Shown one piece after another: positions 43,638 to 52,066 of a stretch of 64,000 nucleotides of DNA (its first letter is position 1; every line of letters starts with the position of its first letter). The DNA is from Sphingobacterium mizutaii (GTDB taxonomy: Bacteria > Bacteroidota > Bacteroidia > Sphingobacteriales > Sphingobacteriaceae). Where the stretch lies: positions 2,604,001 to 2,668,000 of the forward strand of contig NZ_LT906468.1 of NCBI RefSeq assembly GCF_900187125.1, read 5' to 3'. The notes below the pieces were generated by a model. The model saw nothing but the letters and a program-made list of their open reading frames with translations. It had not been told where the DNA came from and made no database searches. The position numbers were made by a program, and so were the translations under genes.

Positions 43638-45812
43638 ATGAAAAAGCTACTGGTATTACTCTTATTAAGCTCTTCAGTCGCTTACGGTCAACGAGGTTTC
43701 ACTATCGATGAGACAGTTTATGGACCCAGCAAGTTTGCTCCTAAAACACTGACCGCAGCAAAATGGATCAAAGATGCTGATGCATTCTCCAATCTGGACA
43801 GTACCTCCCAAAACCTTTTGGCTCGTGAGGCAAAAAATAATTGGACTCCTGTTCAATTAGCTAGCACCAACGATATACTCAATGCCCTTAAAGAAATAGC
43901 GGCAAATGATAAATTCTCTCTCCGCTCCTTTCCTAGCAATTACAGTTGGATAGATAAAGAAAACATCAAACTGAATATTAGGGCTGAGAAAAACAGCTAT
44001 AACATCTCTTACAATGTGTATAGCAAAAAAGCGAAACTCAATGCTACGCTGCCCAACAATAGAGATGCTGAAGAATTCAGTCATTCTAATAAGCATACAG
44101 CTTATCTGAACGGCAACAATATCGAAATCATTAAATCGGATGGCAGTAAGATTACGGTCACTAAAGATACCGTGGATGGTATCGTCAATGGTAGCTCAGT
44201 GGTTCACAGAAATGAATTTGGCATTTCCAAAGGAATGTGGTGGTCCCCAGACGATAAAAAACTTCTTTATTATCGTAAGGATGAAAGCATGGTTAGCAAT
44301 TACCCCTTACCGCAGTGGGATACTCGTGTAGCGACCATTAAAGATATTCGCTATCCGATGGCTGGAATGAAAAGTGAAGAAGTCACTTTGAATATCTTCA
44401 ATACCGAAACAGGCGAGTATGTTCAACTGCAAACAGGTGAACCAAAAGAACAATACTTAACGATTGTAACTTGGGACCCATCGAGCGATTTTGTATTTGT
44501 AGGGGTTTTAAACCGAGGTCAGGACCATTTAAAACTGAATAAATATAATGCTAAGAACGGCGAATTGGTACAGACCTTATTTGAAGAATCTTCCTCTACT
44601 TGGGTAGAACCACAGGTAGCCTTGGAATTCATACCAAATAAGCCAGATCAATTTTTGTATCAAACCGATAAGGATGGATTCAATCAACTTTATCTTTATA
44701 ATACCCAAGGGAAATTGGTCAAAAATCTAGGTTATAAAGATGTGATTGTAACAGATTTCCAAGGTTTCGATGCTAAAGGAAACAAAGGATATTATATTGG
44801 TGCAAGTAATCAGGGAATGGAACGCCACTTATTTGAAGTAGACCTGAAATCTGGAAAAACTAGCCAATTGACTTCCAATAAAGGAACCCATAATGCTTCT
44901 GTGAGTAGCTCAGGAAAATATATCCTGGATCAATACAGTAATTTGGACCAACCCAATATCGTTCAGGTTATTGACATAAAATCCAACAAGGCTCAGAATT
45001 TAGTTACAGCTGCTAACCCGTTCAATGGAAAAGTAGACTTACCTAAAATTGAATTCAAGACCCTGACTTCCGCAGATGGTAAGACTCCGCTAAATGCTAG
45101 GATCACCTACCCTGCCAATTTTGACCCTAACAAGAAATATCCAGTTATGGTTTACCTATATGGTGGGTCCCATGCACAATTGGTAACCGATAAATGGCTA
45201 GGAGCTGTTGGTTATTTCGATATGTACATGGCGCAAAATGGATATCTTGTGTTTACCATGGACAATAGAGGTTCCGATGCCCGCGGTCGTGACTTTACCC
45301 GAGTTACCCATCGCAATCTTGGTGAAGCAGAAATGGCTGATCAACTGGTAGGTATTAAATACTTAAAATCCAAACCTTACGTAGATGCTGAGAACATGGG
45401 CATATTTGGCTGGAGCTTTGGTGGCTTTATGACAAGTTCCTTGATGACCAAACACAATGATATCTTTAAGGCTGCGGTTGCTGGAGGACCAGTAATCGAC
45501 TGGAAATATTATGAAGTGATGTATGGCGAACGTTATATGGATACCCCTCAAGAAAATCCTGAAGGCTATGAAAAGACCTCCATGCTCAATAAAGCAGATC
45601 GATTGAACGGTCACTTATTAATTATCCATGGAGCCCAAGATCCTGTTGTGGTTCAACAACATAGTATGGAATTTATCCAAAAATGCATTGAAGCCGGTAA
45701 ACAAGTCGATTACTTCCTTTACCCAACGCATGAACATAATGTACTTGGCAAAGACAGGATCCATATGTACGATAAAATTGCTAAATACTTCGATTTATAC
45801 TTGAAGAAATAG
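43638..45812 (+). CDS. S9B-family dipeptidyl peptidase IV-like serine protease
   Basis: Periplasmic prolyl dipeptidyl peptidase. The signal peptide ends near AYGQ. The N-terminal ~460 residues form the beta-propeller (WWSPDDKKLLYYRKDES, AKNGELVQTLFEE). The C-terminal alpha/beta-hydrolase domain has nucleophile S593 in GWSFGG, D668 in HGAQDP, and the His in PTHEHN (H700, or H698). At 724 aa it matches bacterial DPP IV. It cleaves X-Pro/X-Ala dipeptides from the N-termini of peptides. It is monocistronic, with its own terminator, and divergent from a SusCD pair, consistent with peptide use. Confidence 0.94.
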   Translation: MKKLLVLLLLSSSVAYGQRGFTIDETVYGPSKFAPKTLTAAKWIKDADAFSNLDSTSQNLLAREAKNNWTPVQLASTNDILNALKEIAANDKFSLRSFPSNYSWIDKENIKLNIRAEKNSYNISYNVYSKKAKLNATLPNNRDAEEFSHSNKHTAYLNGNNIEIIKSDGSKITVTKDTVDGIVNGSSVVHRNEFGISKGMWWSPDDKKLLYYRKDESMVSNYPLPQWDTRVATIKDIRYPMAGMKSEEVTLNIFNTETGEYVQLQTGEPKEQYLTIVTWDPSSDFVFVGVLNRGQDHLKLNKYNAKNGELVQTLFEESSSTWVEPQVALEFIPNKPDQFLYQTDKDGFNQLYLYNTQGKLVKNLGYKDVIVTDFQGFDAKGNKGYYIGASNQGMERHLFEVDLKSGKTSQLTSNKGTHNASVSSSGKYILDQYSNLDQPNIVQVIDIKSNKAQNLVTAANPFNGKVDLPKIEFKTLTSADGKTPLNARITYPANFDPNKKYPVMVYLYGGSHAQLVTDKWLGAVGYFDMYMAQNGYLVFTMDNRGSDARGRDFTRVTHRNLGEAEMADQLVGIKYLKSKPYVDAENMGIFGWSFGGFMTSSLMTKHNDIFKAAVAGGPVIDWKYYEVMYGERYMDTPQENPEGYEKTSMLNKADRLNGHLLIIHGAQDPVVVQQHSMEFIQKCIEAGKQVDYFLYPTHEHNVLGKDRIHMYDKIAKYFDLYLKK

Positions 45813-45831
45813 CCAGAATAAATCATCAAAA

Positions 45832-45863
45832 AAATCCCTAATATCGAAAGGTATTAGGGATTT
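45832..45863 (+). terminator. Intrinsic terminator of the S9 peptidase gene
   Basis: A perfect 12-bp stem, AAATCCCTAATA with TATTAGGGATTT, around an 8-nt loop and followed by TTATTTA. It lies 20 bp after the stop. Confidence 0.88.
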
Positions 45864-45938
45864 TTATTTAAATAATGGTCGATTTGAAAAAACAATGGTA
45901 AAAATATCAATCCCCCCTTTTTCCTGATTTTACTTTTA

Positions 45939-45946
45939 TATTTTTG
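45939..45946 (+). promoter_or_regulatory. Bacteroidota -7 box (TATTTTTG)
   Basis: A perfect TAnnTTTG match 17 bp before the TTG start of the outer-membrane protein gene. If used, the transcript would have a leader of only about 10 nt. I see no clear -33 TTTG box. Confidence 0.4.
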
Positions 45947-45962
45947 AAAAAAACTTAAACCA

Positions 45963-48410
45963 TTGAAAAGGATTATTACCATACTTTGCTTCATTTTCGC
46001 TGTTCAATTAAGCATCGCTCAAACATCAAAAATCTCAGGAACAGTAAAAGATTCACTATCATCAAGCCCTATAGCATACGCTAGTGTCGGTCTTTTGGAT
46101 GCCAATAAAAATGTAATCGATGGAATGATTACCGACACAACCGGAGCATTTCAGTTCTCTAACCTTAAAAACGGCCAGTATATATTACAGGTTAAGTTTA
46201 TTGGCTATAATCAAAAGAACAGCGCGATTGAGATTAAAGGGCAAAAGTTAATTGATGTGGGAAATATCCTGATTTCAGGAGCCAACCATAGTTTAGAACA
46301 AGTAACAGTCACGGCCAATATTGCTGGCCAGAGGCATAGCAGCGATAGACAGACCTACCAAGCGAGCCAATATAAAAATGCCGTTGGTGGAACGGCCTTA
46401 GATATCGTAAAAAACCTTCCCTCTGCAGCGATAGATGCCAATGGAAATATCAGCATGCGTGGAAATACAGGTGTCATTGTACTGATCAATGGGAAACCTT
46501 CATTCCTTGATCCCGCAACGATCTTAGGGCAAATCGCTGCCAATGATGTTTCAGAGGTAGAATATATCACTAGCCCTACGGCACAATATGATCCCGATGG
46601 CAAAGGCGGAATAATTAACCTAAAAACGAAGAAATCGGCTGCAAACGGATTTGCTTGGATCTTAAACTTACAAGGTGGTCTACCCAGTATTGATGATTAC
46701 GATAATATCGAAAGTCAAAAACGCTTTGGCGGAGATATTTCTTTCCAATTGAAAAAGGATAAGCTGGAACTTAATGGTTCTGCAAACTACCTTCGTAATG
46801 ATAATGCTGGCTTCAGGGACGGAGATGTCAATACCATTATCGGAGATCGTCAAACCTTCTTCCCTTCCAAGGGGGAACGCAGTTTTGATAAATACAATTA
46901 CGGTTTAAGATTGAATGCCACTTATGAAGTATCAGAAAAACACAACCTAAACTTAGGAGTTTTGGCTTCCAGAAGATTCCAAGACAGGTTAGCTGATATT
47001 CACTATAACAATAGAACGATTCAGCCTTCAACAGGGGACCAGATCTCAAGCTTAGATTATTTCAATAGCAATCTTCAGAACAAACAAGGTGAGTTTTATC
47101 TGTTGGATTTTTCTTATCAATATAAAATTAATCCAACGCACTCCCTTCAATTGGGTGCCATCTATGAATTTGCCAATATTTATGGTTCCACTAAAAATGG
47201 TAATATTGAAAATAACATCGATACAGTACAGTGGACCCATAATACCTATACCAATCCCCTGCATGGTTTAAGACTATCCTTACAACATAGCTGGAAACTA
47301 AACAATGCAGAATTGACCTCAGGTTATCAATTAAGGAATGATCGCCAAAAGGGAAATTTTGAATACTATGCCTCAGAAAAAGGAACCCAAGACCTTCAAT
47401 TAATCCCAGAATTTACTGGTCGATTGAATGCAACGAATAGAGTACATGCACTATTTAGCCAATACGACAGAAAATTCAACAGTACCCAACTTTCCTTGGG
47501 TCTACGTTACGAATATTATCAAAGGGACCTCCTGTTATTGCACAATAATCAGGAATACCCTTATTCCATCCATCAACTCTACCCAAGCTTTAATCTCATG
47601 CAAGATTTAGGTGCAGGCTGGTCTTGGAAATTAGCAGCGGCAAGAAGGGTCCAAAGAAACAATAACTTTGAGCTGAATCCAATCCCAGAGCGTGAACACT
47701 CCGAAACCTTAGAACAAGGTGATCCAGAATTATTACCGGAGTTTACAAGCAATGCGGAAACTGGACTCGTAAAAAAATTAAATGCAGGAAGTCTTTTCCT
47801 CAATGCCTACTACCAACATACCAAGAATCCTATACAACGGGTAAACTCGGTCTATGCTGATACCATCTTGCACCGTGTATTTACCAATGCTGATTATGCT
47901 TCACGCTATGGAATGGAAATCGGTGGAGAAGGCAAACCATTAAACTGGTTAAAAGTTAATGCTGGTGCAAACATCTATAACTACAAGATTTCTGGCCAAG
48001 TACTAGACTATCAAGAAACGAGGTCAAACCAAGATTGGGTATATTCCATCAATGCTGGGGTACAAGCAGATTTTGCCCCTACTTGGAGCACTGGTCTTCA
48101 GGTCAATTACCTTTCGGAAAGACCAACAGTTCAAGGTAAGGATTCGAGGTTCCTGACGCCACATTTCAACCTGAGCAAGGGATTCTTAAAAGGAGCCATT
48201 ACCGCTCAATTGCTTTGGCAATTCATAGAATTAAACAAGAAATGGGGCGTTAATGAACAAAGGATTACGACCTATTCCAACGATTTCTACACCACTACGA
48301 ATTACATTTATGAGAAAAATGTCTTTTTGATCAATCTGAATTTCAACCTGCATAAATTAAATCAGATCATTAAGCTACCGAAAAGTGAATTCGGGGAAAA
48401 AGAGTTTTAA
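45963..48410 (+). CDS. Outer-membrane beta-barrel / TonB-receptor-like protein (OMP_b-brl_3 type)
   Basis: 815-aa outer-membrane protein with a signal peptide (IITILCFIFAVQLSIAQ) and an N-terminal carboxypeptidase-regulatory-like domain (ISGTVKDSLSSSPIAYASV). A plug-like region follows (GTALDIVKNLPSAAIDANGNISMRG in parts, VLINGKP), then a large barrel of the PF14905 type. The family resembles TonB receptors but lacks SusC/SusD pairing; substrates are unknown, often peptide or metal related. The start is TTG at 45963; I see no ATG that would keep the signal peptide. There is no Shine-Dalgarno, as usual here. Its stop codon overlaps that of the convergent AraC gene by 3 bp. Confidence 0.88.
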   Translation: MKRIITILCFIFAVQLSIAQTSKISGTVKDSLSSSPIAYASVGLLDANKNVIDGMITDTTGAFQFSNLKNGQYILQVKFIGYNQKNSAIEIKGQKLIDVGNILISGANHSLEQVTVTANIAGQRHSSDRQTYQASQYKNAVGGTALDIVKNLPSAAIDANGNISMRGNTGVIVLINGKPSFLDPATILGQIAANDVSEVEYITSPTAQYDPDGKGGIINLKTKKSAANGFAWILNLQGGLPSIDDYDNIESQKRFGGDISFQLKKDKLELNGSANYLRNDNAGFRDGDVNTIIGDRQTFFPSKGERSFDKYNYGLRLNATYEVSEKHNLNLGVLASRRFQDRLADIHYNNRTIQPSTGDQISSLDYFNSNLQNKQGEFYLLDFSYQYKINPTHSLQLGAIYEFANIYGSTKNGNIENNIDTVQWTHNTYTNPLHGLRLSLQHSWKLNNAELTSGYQLRNDRQKGNFEYYASEKGTQDLQLIPEFTGRLNATNRVHALFSQYDRKFNSTQLSLGLRYEYYQRDLLLLHNNQEYPYSIHQLYPSFNLMQDLGAGWSWKLAAARRVQRNNNFELNPIPEREHSETLEQGDPELLPEFTSNAETGLVKKLNAGSLFLNAYYQHTKNPIQRVNSVYADTILHRVFTNADYASRYGMEIGGEGKPLNWLKVNAGANIYNYKISGQVLDYQETRSNQDWVYSINAGVQADFAPTWSTGLQVNYLSERPTVQGKDSRFLTPHFNLSKGFLKGAITAQLLWQFIELNKKWGVNEQRITTYSNDFYTTTNYIYEKNVFLINLNFNLHKLNQIIKLPKSEFGEKEF

Positions 48411-49216
48411 GACACTTGTTTCTTGAAATCCTTAGGCGTAATTCCAGTATAGCGCTTAAAATACTTGGAAAAATTAGATTTATCAGAGAAGCCAAGAATG
48501 AAGGCAACTTCCGAAATGCTGTTTGTTGTGTAATACAATAGTCTTTTGGCTTCTTTGATAATATATCCAGCCAATACTTCCGATGCTGTAAGGTTGACAT
48601 GCTTTTTACAGGCAGCACTTAAATTCTGGGGACTTGTATTGAGTTGGGCAGCATAATGTGCAACATGGTTGACTACTTTTACTTCTTTATTCAGTAATTC
48701 GCAGAAATTCACATACAGGTTATTCTGTATAAGTTTCGAGGATCTGGTTTGTTCAGTATTTTCCAACACCTTAGACAACATTGCTTTAAATAATCCTTCT
48801 TGAGCAATTTTATTATTTTCCTTTTCCAATAATCTAAAGATCTGCTCTATACTTTGGCTCTCTTTTAGGAAAATCTGATCATATTGAATGATGCTTTCGA
48901 CAAGCCTATTGATTTCAAAATCTAAGCTTTGCTCCACAAATAATTTCTTTACCAAAAGGACAAAGCCTTCCACAGGATTTTCCAATTCCCAATGGTGAAC
49001 ATTATCCTTTCGGATGATTAATATGCAAGGGACCTTAACTGCCGCCTCTCTCCCATCAATATAGTGCCTGCCCCTAGTTTCCGATAAGAAAACCAATTCC
49101 AAGTAGCCATTATGCTTATGCGGCTTCGTCTGATTTTTTGCGCGATCAAAGACAGCAACCTTGATCAGTTTCTGAGGTTCAAGCTTATCCTTAATGGCTA
49201 TTTTCTTTACTTGCAT
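48407..49216 (-). CDS. AraC-family transcriptional regulator (1)
   Basis: Regulator with an N-terminal cupin-like sensing domain (KPHKHNGYLELVFLSETRGRHYIDG in parts) and a C-terminal double helix-turn-helix AraC domain (ASEVLAGYIIKEAKRLLYYT, then ISEVAFILGFSDKSNFSKYFKRYTGITPKDF in parts). I place the start at the ATG at 49216 (MQVKKIA) because a perfect -7 box lies 34 bp upstream of it. The in-frame ATG at 49294 would sit upstream of that box. It is divergent from the alpha-L-fucosidase gene, and the shared 230-bp gap contains the perfect TTCG palindrome. It may control the fucosidase in response to a sugar. Confidence 0.88.
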   Translation of the reverse strand: MQVKKIAIKDKLEPQKLIKVAVFDRAKNQTKPHKHNGYLELVFLSETRGRHYIDGREAAVKVPCILIIRKDNVHHWELENPVEGFVLLVKKLFVEQSLDFEINRLVESIIQYDQIFLKESQSIEQIFRLLEKENNKIAQEGLFKAMLSKVLENTEQTRSSKLIQNNLYVNFCELLNKEVKVVNHVAHYAAQLNTSPQNLSAACKKHVNLTASEVLAGYIIKEAKRLLYYTTNSISEVAFILGFSDKSNFSKYFKRYTGITPKDFKKQVS

Positions 49217-49249
49217 GCTATGGGAATAATATTTTATCGCTATTCTTTC

Positions 49250-49257
49250 AAATATAT
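49250..49257 (-). promoter_or_regulatory. Bacteroidota -7 box (TATATTTG) for the AraC gene
   Basis: A perfect TAnnTTTG on the minus strand, 34 bp upstream of the ATG at 49216. It supports that start over the longer reading frame. The -33 region is AT-rich without an exact TTTG. Confidence 0.5.
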
Positions 49258-49367
49258 TGGAATTCCTTAATTTTTTTAGAAATCCATAAACCATAATCCG
49301 GGAAAAATTTTTAATTAAAAAAAATGGAAAATCATTTGGACTGTTCTCTTAACTTCGCTTTACCCAT

Positions 49368-49407
49368 ATTCGAGGCATATTCGGAAAATTCCGAATATGC
49401 CTCGAAT
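49368..49407. promoter_or_regulatory. Perfect 19-bp inverted repeat (TTCG-box operator) upstream of the fucosidase gene
   Basis: The half-site ATTCGAGGCATATTCGGAA is followed by an AA spacer and its exact reverse complement. Within each half the two TTCG boxes are 11 bp apart. The same half-site occurs at 6283-6301 upstream of the first susC. The repeat lies between the divergent AraC and fucosidase genes, about 115 bp before the fucosidase start. It has no T-tract, so it is not a terminator. Confidence 0.65.
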
Positions 49408-49521
49408 AAGATCAATTGGAAATCTAAAAATCATTGGATTTTTCAGCTTTATTTAAGCTATTAAAAAATTTATTTGTATCATTATTAGTTAAGCAGAAAC
49501 TTAAACAATTTAATAAACTTT

Positions 49522-51351
49522 ATGCGCCGTACTCTAATCACATTAGCATTGGGACTATTGCTTACTCATTCAAATGGGCAGGAAATCAGAAAAGAGGTTG
49601 AAAGCCCAAAAATGGAATGGTTCGATGATGCTAAATTGGGAATATTTATTCATTGGGGGATCTATTCCGTAAATGGAATATCAGAATCTTGGGCTTTTTT
49701 CAATAATTATCTAAGCCATGAAAACTATATGAAACAGCTCCAAGGATTTACTGCCGATAAGTACGATCCAAAGGAGTGGGTTCAATTGATCAAAGATTCT
49801 GGCGCGAAGTATTCTGTAATTACCACTAAACACCATGATGGGGTTTCCTTATTGGATAGTAAGATGGATCAACCAACAACTATTGCTAAGGATGCGGCTG
49901 CGAAAAAAGATGTTTTGACTCCTTTTGTGCAGGAACTTAAAGCCTCTGGCTTAAAGACTGGTCTTTACTTCTCTTTGCCCGATTGGAGCCATCCGAATTA
50001 CGATATCATCACGAGGACCCAAAAAAGGTATGATATCAAGGAAGACCCCAACCGTTGGACTCAATTCCAAGATTATTATCAAGGACAATTAAAAGAATTA
50101 TCAGTTGCCTATAAGCCCGACCTGATTTGGTTTGATGGTGATTGGGAGCATTCTTCTGAAGAATGGAAAGCCAAGGAAACTTTAGATTTACTTCGTAAGT
50201 ATAACAAGAATATCATTATAAATTCTCGATTGAACAATCATGGCGATTATGCTACACCGGAACAGGGTATCCCAGTTCGGCGTCCTGACCATAGGTATTG
50301 GGAGTTATGCTATACCATGAATGATTCTTGGGGATACCAGCATTTTGACAAACATTACAAGAGTCCAAATATGATTGTGAGGACCTTGATTGAATGTTTG
50401 GCAATGGGTGGTAACTTATTGTTGGACATTGGCCCAAAGGCTGATGGAACAATTCCTGAAGAACAGGTTGCGATCCTCAAGGAGTTAGCCCGATGGACCA
50501 AGAAATATTCGGAAGCCATTTATGGCACTAGAGCTGGTTTATCGCAAGATTTAGTAAATGAAAAGAACAGTTTTTCTAAAGATGGTAAAACCTTATTTAT
50601 TTACCTAGATCAGGTTAAGGATTATGTAGAGATGCAAGGTTTTGATGATCAGCCCTTGGAAATAAAGATGCTAGGAACAAACGAAAACGTTCCTTTTGAA
50701 TATCAATTTGGTAAATTAAAGTTGCAGATTCCGACTGCTAATTTTGACCCCGTTGCCTCAGTTGTTGCAGTAAAATTCAATAAAAAGCCATCTATTAATC
50801 CTCATATCCTACCAGAACCAGTTGGAATTACTGACTTTCTATATGCAAAAACCCCACAAGAATCCATCCGTAAAATTGTGGATATGACCTCAATTGGTGC
50901 AAATCTATTTAAAGGTTATATCAATGAAGATGGCAGCAAATTGGATAAATCCTTTAACTTCCATAGCGAGGAAACTAAAAATTGGGTTAAAAAACATGCT
51001 GAAGTTCTCCAAGATGCTGCTAAAGGAATTCCAGCAAATCACTTTAACGGAAAAACAGCCTTATCCCCTGACAAACAAACATTATATCTATTTGTAGAGG
51101 GTCAACCAACAGGTCCAATTGCCATCAAGGGATTAAAGAACAATATCGCAAGGATCCGAATTGTAGGTGAAGGTTCTATGATTGGCCATGAGATTTATAA
51201 CAAGCTTTACTGGAGTGCTACGCCAGGAATTGTATATATTGATATTCCTAAGGATAGATTGGATAAAAATACAACGGTGATTGCAGTCTTATTGGATAAA
51301 CCAATTGAATTGTTCTCTGAAGAAGTAGGTGCTATTGAAAGCAATCTTTAG
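49522..51351 (+). CDS. Alpha-L-fucosidase, glycoside hydrolase family 29
   Basis: Exo-acting retaining fucosidase removing terminal L-fucose from glycans in the periplasm. A signal peptide (MRRTLITLALGLLLTHSNGQ) precedes the GH29 barrel, with family motifs KLGIFIHWGIYSV, AKYSVITTKHHDGVSLLDS and DLIWFDGDWEH. The probable nucleophile is D205 in that last motif. A C-terminal beta region (360-609) continues, as in longer GH29 enzymes. At 609 aa it is in the upper family range. It is transcribed alone, with a candidate operator upstream and a long hairpin downstream. Confidence 0.95.
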   Translation: MRRTLITLALGLLLTHSNGQEIRKEVESPKMEWFDDAKLGIFIHWGIYSVNGISESWAFFNNYLSHENYMKQLQGFTADKYDPKEWVQLIKDSGAKYSVITTKHHDGVSLLDSKMDQPTTIAKDAAAKKDVLTPFVQELKASGLKTGLYFSLPDWSHPNYDIITRTQKRYDIKEDPNRWTQFQDYYQGQLKELSVAYKPDLIWFDGDWEHSSEEWKAKETLDLLRKYNKNIIINSRLNNHGDYATPEQGIPVRRPDHRYWELCYTMNDSWGYQHFDKHYKSPNMIVRTLIECLAMGGNLLLDIGPKADGTIPEEQVAILKELARWTKKYSEAIYGTRAGLSQDLVNEKNSFSKDGKTLFIYLDQVKDYVEMQGFDDQPLEIKMLGTNENVPFEYQFGKLKLQIPTANFDPVASVVAVKFNKKPSINPHILPEPVGITDFLYAKTPQESIRKIVDMTSIGANLFKGYINEDGSKLDKSFNFHSEETKNWVKKHAEVLQDAAKGIPANHFNGKTALSPDKQTLYLFVEGQPTGPIAIKGLKNNIARIRIVGEGSMIGHEIYNKLYWSATPGIVYIDIPKDRLDKNTTVIAVLLDKPIELFSEEVGAIESNL

Positions 51352-51364
51352 GTCAAGTGATACC

Positions 51365-51410
51365 AAAATAATAGAGGGATAAATCTTTTGATTTATCCCT
51401 CTATTATTTT
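51365..51410. terminator. Long bidirectional terminator overlapping a coding end
   Basis: A perfect 21-bp stem around a TTTT loop, with A-rich 5' and T-rich 3' arms so that it can act both ways. It ends the fucosidase transcript 14 bp after its stop. On the minus strand its sequence encodes the last residues of the ankyrin protein (KIIEG) and its stop. Confidence 0.9.
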
Positions 51411-52064
51411 GACGATTTCTTTGAATCCTCGGTTTTTTGCATGTTGGAGTGGACTTATTCCATCCTTATCAGGAATATCCATTTTAGAACCTGCATCTTT
51501 TAATATTTGTACGATTTCTTGGTATTTCTTGCTCCCATCACCTAATACGATAGCTTCCATTAAAGCAGTCCAACCTAACCTATTGACATGATCGATAGGA
51601 TACCCTTTTGTATTGGCCAATAATCTAACGGTCTCTACATGTCCGCGCTCACAGGCTGGAATCAAAGCCGACCCATGATAACGATTAAAGACATCAAACC
51701 TCGCCCCATTTTCTAAAAATAGCTTCAGCATTTCAATTTGGCCTGTTGCTCCCGCATATAGAAACGGGCTATCTAAATTATCAGCTTGTTGGTTAACGTC
51801 TGCTTTAAATGAAACCAACAACTTTACCATGGGTAAATCTTGGTTTATCGTAGCGATCAATAGCAAGTTCCTTTTATTAGCATCAACCGTATTGACATCT
51901 TGTCCAGCTTTGAGAGCCGATTCCACTGCTTTAATATTTTTGCTCTCTACCAATTTAACCAGTCCTTGTTGGTCCACGATTTCAATCTCCTGTTCTTTTT
52001 TAGTTGAAGCCTGGCAAGATGAAAATCCCAATACCAGACATAGACAAATTGTTACTATCTTCAT
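51393..52064 (-). CDS. Ankyrin-repeat lipoprotein
   Basis: Lipoprotein with the lipobox GFSSC (Cys17 from the ATG at 52064), followed by about five ankyrin repeats (DVNTVDANKRNLLLIATINQ, DSPFLYAGATGQIEMLKLFLENGA in parts, GSALIPACERGHVETVRLL, GWTALMEAIVLG, GISPLQHAKNRGF). Ankyrin repeats bind proteins; the partner here is unknown, perhaps the amidohydrolase encoded just upstream. The ATG at 52064 lies 3 bp after the end of the amidohydrolase stop; a TTG two codons earlier overlaps that stop. The two genes are thus translationally coupled. The stop codon lies inside the bidirectional terminator. Confidence 0.85.
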   Translation of the reverse strand: MKIVTICLCLVLGFSSCQASTKKEQEIEIVDQQGLVKLVESKNIKAVESALKAGQDVNTVDANKRNLLLIATINQDLPMVKLLVSFKADVNQQADNLDSPFLYAGATGQIEMLKLFLENGARFDVFNRYHGSALIPACERGHVETVRLLANTKGYPIDHVNRLGWTALMEAIVLGDGSKKYQEIVQILKDAGSKMDIPDKDGISPLQHAKNRGFKEIVKIIEG

Positions 52065-52066
52065 AA

